Below the pieces are notes generated by a model, which saw only the letters and a list, made by a program, of their open reading frames with translations, had not been told where the DNA came from and made no database searches. 64,000 nt of DNA from Shewanella kaireitica (GTDB lineage: Bacteria > Pseudomonadota > Gammaproteobacteria > Enterobacterales > Shewanellaceae), in the NCBI RefSeq assembly GCF_023284045.1, contig NZ_JAKIKQ010000005.1, positions 215,674 through 279,673 on the forward strand, in the 5' to 3' direction. This document shows, in pieces, positions 55,001-61,000 of the stretch (positions are counted from its first letter, which is position 1; the number at the start of each line of letters is the position of its first letter). A program made the position numbers and the translations under genes.

Positions 55001-58000
55001 CTGAATCGTTAAGTTTGCAGTTTGTTGGCTTTGACCACCATGACCATCATTAACAAGGTATGACACTGCAATTTTAAGTGATTGACCATTGGCTAGATGA
55101 TTATAGGCTGGGTCTGTGGCATCAATCATTAAGGTATGACCGTCAGCGGCTAATGATAATCCTGATGGTAATTGTGTTGTGCTAGGAGACCCATCGATAG
55201 AGTAAGTCAGTTGCTCGATATGTAGCGTATCGCCCTCAATATCTGTTGTGCCAGTTAGCAAGTCTAGGTAATGACTTGCGCCTTCTTTGATGCTGTCGGC
55301 TAACGGTGAAACATCAGGGTTATCATTGACTGCAGAAAGACTGGTAGATGCGCTTGTATGCGTGACGCCGCCATGTCCATCTTTCACGTCATAGGTGAAA
55401 TGGACTTGACCGTTATAATCTTTTTCTGGGCTGAATGAGAAACTGCCATCTTTATTGTGCTTAATCGAACCATGGTCTGCATGCAGGTTTTCAATAGTTA
55501 GCAGCCCGACATCATTGTTATCGACATCGACAGTATTTTGTAGCAGTTGCGCTACAGTGATAGTTTGGCGAGTATCTTCACTACCTGCATTTAGAATCAC
55601 TTCTGACGAACAGTAAGGTCTGTCATTACTTCCGTGAATGGTGATAACAATATCGTGCGAAGTGCCATCTTTGGAATAGACGGTCACAGTGTCAGTTAGC
55701 GATTCTCCTTTGCCAAGTTGATCAATAGCAGAGCCTCTATTTGTGGCATAGCCACCTTTTCCACGTATGTTGCCAGCGTCAGCATAATAAGACCAATTAC
55801 CATCTTCTCGTAGTAACAAATCGCCATACTTTCCGGCGTAATTATATCCAATACCCCGAGAGTCAAATGCAGATTCATCAGTATCAAGATCATTAATATT
55901 CAGTGCACCACTGGCATAAAGAGGACTATTTCCTAAATGACTCATCCCTGGTTGTGCATAATCTGGGGACATATCTCGACCTGCAGTGCTTTCGATTAAA
56001 TCTCCAGTATCGACACCACCAATAATAGCGGCATTATTGATCCCAGTAATGCTAATGGTAAGGTTTTGAGTCGAACTGGCATTATGCTCGTCTGTGACCG
56101 TTACTGGTATTGTAATGGTTTTGGTGATGCCAGAGGCCAACGATTGATAGCTGGAATTACTGGGGTCGAAACTATAGCTTCCGTCTGAGTTAAATATCAA
56201 TCCATCAACTGTGGGAGTTGAGTAATGGAGTGTTGCGCCAGTATCAATATCTTGACCAAGCATTTGCCCATGTAAGAGGGCACCGCCTTCAATAACTGTA
56301 TGGGATTGGGCTGCGATAGTCGGTTGGTCATTGGTTCCGTGCACGGACAATTCAATGGTGTGGGTGGTACCATCTGCTGAACGGATCACAACCGAGTCTT
56401 GTTTAACTTCACCTTCTGCCAAATTTTGAATATGGCGATTGTCCAAGGTATAAGTGTAACGGCCATCCCGCATTAGCAATACATGACCACCTAACTTTGT
56501 GTCATAACCAATTCCTTGGTAAGTTTGCGGGCCTATATTGGGATCAAATTGAGCTTCACCTGTATCAGGATCTTGGATATTGAGTTGACCGTCATAATGC
56601 AATTGATAGTGGGTATCGATATAGCCACGATCTTCTGTGACGCCGCGTAAGTTAGGGTCAGTTTGAGCATCGGTAATCACGGCATTATCTGGAGATGCTG
56701 CTAGGTTGAATCTAGCTTGGGTACTTACGCTGCCGCCTTGTCCATCTACCACGTTATAAGTTAAGCGAACTTCACCGTTATAATCTTTATCAGGAGTGAA
56801 GCTATAACTGCCATCATTGTTGTCGATGAGATGACCATGGCTTGCTTGTAATTGGTTGACTTGTAGAGTATCTGTAGCATCAACATCGGTTACATGTGTG
56901 AGTAAGTCAGCAGTTTTTATAGTCACAGTTTTGTCTTCTGTACCTGCAGCTAGTTGCGTCCAGGAAGAGACAACTGGTTTGTCATTGCTGCCCGTGACAT
57001 CAACAGTAATTCTATGTGCTACAGCAGCACCAGAAGAGTCAGTTGCTGTTACCCAAAATGATTCTTGCTGTTGCTGACCTGTAGCCAGCTTATCTGCCGC
57101 ACCTGCTGTTGAATTATCTAACTGATAACTCCAGTTACCATGCTGATCAATCGATAAGTTGCCGAACTTTCCTTGAGGCTGACTACCCCCCCATGTTATG
57201 AGGTCTGTTGAATCAAGATCTGTTGCAGTAAGGGTTCCAATGGCATTTGCTGTCCCAGTAACATTTTCGCCTTGTTCAAGAACGCTTGCCGAAGAAATTC
57301 CTGAAACAATCGGTCGATCGTTAGTACCATCAATGCGGATGATCAAGTTTTGCGGAGCACTTTGGCCGCCATTGTTATCGGTAGCTGTCACCGGAATGAT
57401 CAGGGTTTGATGCTCACCAACCGCTAAATGGTTGAAGCTCGGATCGGTGGGATCCAGTGTGTAGCTGCCGTCGGTATTGAGAACAAAGCCTGCGTGGCTA
57501 AAGTTGGTGGCGAAGGTTGCAGTATCACCATGATCGAGATCGGTGGCTGTGATTTGCCCGCTGATCTTAGCTGAACCTTCATCAACAGTCTTGGAGCTGA
57601 TATGGGTCACTACTGGGTTATCATTGGTGCCGTCGATACGGATGAGCAAATTTTGTGGCGCACTTTGGCCACCATTGTTGTCGGTCGCAGTCACTGGAAC
57701 GATTAAGGTTTGATGCTCACCAACTGCCAAATGATTAAAGCTTGGATCGGTGGGATCTAGTGTGTAGCTACCGTCTTGATTGAGGATAAAACCCGCATGT
57801 TGATAGCTGGTGGCAAAGGTCGCAGTATCGCCATGATCGAGATCTGTTGAAGTAATTTGACCTGTGACTTGTGGATCGCCTTCATTGACCGTTCTCGATC
57901 CTATATGGCTAACCACAGGATTATCATTAGTGCCGTCGATCTTGATGATTAGGTTTTGTGGCTTACTTTGACCATTATTGTTGTCGGTAGCGGTCACTGG

Positions 58001-61000
58001 AATGATCAGCGTTTGATGCTCACCAACTGCTAAATGATTAAAGCTCGGATCGGTGGGATCCAGTGTGTAGCTGCCGTCTTGATTGAGGATAAAACCTGCG
58101 TGGCTGAAGTTGGTGGCAAAGGTCGCAGTATCACCATGATCGAGATCGGTAGCAGTGATCTGACCGCTGATCTTAACTGAACCTTCATCAACTGTCTTGG
58201 AGTTGATATGGCTAACCACAGGATTATCATTGGTGCCGTCGATCTTGATGATTAGGTTTTGCGGCGCACTTTGACCACTATTGTTGTCGGTCGCCGTCAC
58301 TGGAATGATCAGCGTCTCATGTTCACCTACCGCTAAATGGTTGAAGCTCGGATCGGTGGGATCTAGTGTGTAGCTGCCGTCTTGATTGAGGATAAAACCC
58401 GCATGTTGATAGCTGGTGGCAAAGGTCGCGCTATCGCCATGATCGAGATCTGTTGAAGTAATTTGACCTGTGACTTGTGGATCGCCTTCATTGACCGTTC
58501 TCGATCCTATATGGCTAACCACAGGATTATCATTAGTGCCGTCTATACGGATGATTAAGTTTTGCGGCGCACTTTGACCACCATTGTTATCGGTGGCTGT
58601 CACCGGAATGATCAGGATTTCATGCTCACCAACCGCAAGGTGATTAAAGCTAGCATCGGTGGGATCCAGTGTGTAGCTGCCATCTGCATGTAAAACAAAA
58701 CCCGCATGAGTGAAGCTAGTGGCAAAGATCGCGCTGTCACCATGATCGAGATCGGTGGCTGTGATCTGCCCGCTGATCTTAGCAGCTCCCTCATCCACTG
58801 TCTTGGAGCTGATATGGGTCACTACTGGGTTATCATTGGTGCCGTTGATCTTGATTATTAGATTCTGCGGAGCGCTTTGACCACCATTGTTATCGGTAGC
58901 GGTGATGGGGATTATCAGGGTTTCATGCTCACCAACCGCCAAATGATTAAAGCTTGGATCGGTGGGATCTAGTGTGTAGCTACCGTCGGTATTGAGAATA
59001 AAGCCTGCATGTTGATAGCTGGTGGCAAAGGTCGCGCTATCGCCATGATCGAGATCGGTGGCTAAGATCTGCCCGCCGATCTTAGCTGAACCTTCATCAA
59101 CGGTCTTGGAGCTGATATGGCTCACTACAGGATTATCATTGGTGCCGTTGATCTTGATAATTAAGTTTTGTGTTGCACTCTGACCGCCATTGTTATCGGT
59201 GGCTGTCACCGGAATGATCAGGGTTTCATGCTCACCAACCGCTAAATGATTAAAGCTCGGATCGGTGGGATCCAGTGTGTAGCTGCCGTCGGTATTGAGA
59301 ACAAAGCCTGCATGGCTAAAGCTGGTGGCGAAGGTTGCAGTATCACCATGATCGAGATCGGTAGCAGCGATCTGCCCGCTGATCTTAGCTGAACCTTCAT
59401 CAACTGTCTTGGAGCTGATATGGCTAACCACAGGATTATCATTGGTGCCGTCGATACGGATGATCAAGTTTTGCGGAGCGCTTTGACCACCATTGTTGTC
59501 GGTCGCCGTCACTGGAATGATCAGCGTCTCATGTTCACCTACCGCTAAATGGTTGAAGCTCGGATCGGTGGGATCAAGCGAATAGCTGCCATCTGGATTG
59601 AGGAGAAAGCCTGCGTGACTGAAGCTGGTGGCGAAGGTTGCAGTATCACCATGATCGAGATCGGTAGCAGCGATCTGCCCGCTGATCTTAGCTGAACCTT
59701 CATCAACTGCCTTGGAGCTGATATGGCTGACCACAGGATTATCATTGGTGCCGTCGATCTTGATAATTAAGTTTTGTGTTGCACTCTGACCGCCATTGTC
59801 ATCGGTAGCGGTCACTGGAATTATCAACGTTTGATGTTCACCAACCGCCAAATGATTAAAGCTTGGATCGGTGGGATCTAGTGTGTAGCTACCGTCTTGA
59901 TTGAGGATAAAACCCGCATGTTGATAGCTGGTGGCAAAGGTCGCAGTATCGCCATGATCGAGATCTGTTGAAGTAATTTGACCTGTGACTAGTGGATCGC
60001 CTTCATTGACCGTTCTCGATCCTATATGGCTAACCACAGGATTATCATTAGTGCCGTCGATCTTGATAATTAGGTTTTGTGGCGTACTTTGACCATTATT
60101 GTTATCGGTCGCCGTCACTGGAATGATTAAGGTTTCATGCTCACCGACTGCAAGGTGATTAAAGCTCGGATCGGTGGGATCGAGCGTGTATGAACCATCT
60201 TGGTTTAATACAAAACCAGCGTGAGTGAAGCCCGTCGCAAAAGTTGCAGTGTCGCCATGATCGAGTTCGGTGGCGTTGATCTGCCCGCTGATCTTAGCTG
60301 AACCTTCATCAACTGTTTTCGAGCTGATATGGTTCACTACTGGATTATCATTGGTGCCGTCGATGCGAATGACTAAATTCTGTGGCGCACTTTGGCCACC
60401 ATTGTTGTCGGTCGCGGTCACTGGAATGATTAAGGTTTCATGCTCACCAACCGCCAAATGATTAAAGCTCGGATCGGTGGGATCCAATGTGTAGCTGCCG
60501 TCGGTATTGAGAACAAAGCCTGCGTGGCTAAAACTGGTGGCGAAGGTTGCAGTATCACCATGATCGAGATCGGTGGCTGTGATCTGCCCGCTGATCTTAG
60601 CAGCTCCCTCATCCGCTGCCTTGGAGCTGATATGGCTGACCACAGGATTATCGTTAGTGCCGGTGATGGTGATGCTTAATGTTTGCTCTGTGCCATCGAT
60701 GCTATGAACCAGCAAAGTATCGGTAACGGTTTCGCCAGTTTTTAGTTCCTGAACTTGGGCGCTTGAATTGTTGGCGGTATAGGTCCAATGACCGTTATTG
60801 TCGATGCTTAGCTGGCCATATTGGCCTTGAAGCGAATCGGCGGTGAACTGGTTTTCACCACTATCTGGATCCACCACGGTGAGCTGACCATCGGCTCTTA
60901 ATGTATTGCCGCTGGCTAAGTTTTTATCTTCAGTCAGGCTTGCAGTGGCAGTACCCGCGATCACCGCTTTATCGTCAGTGCCGTTGATGGTGATAGTGAC

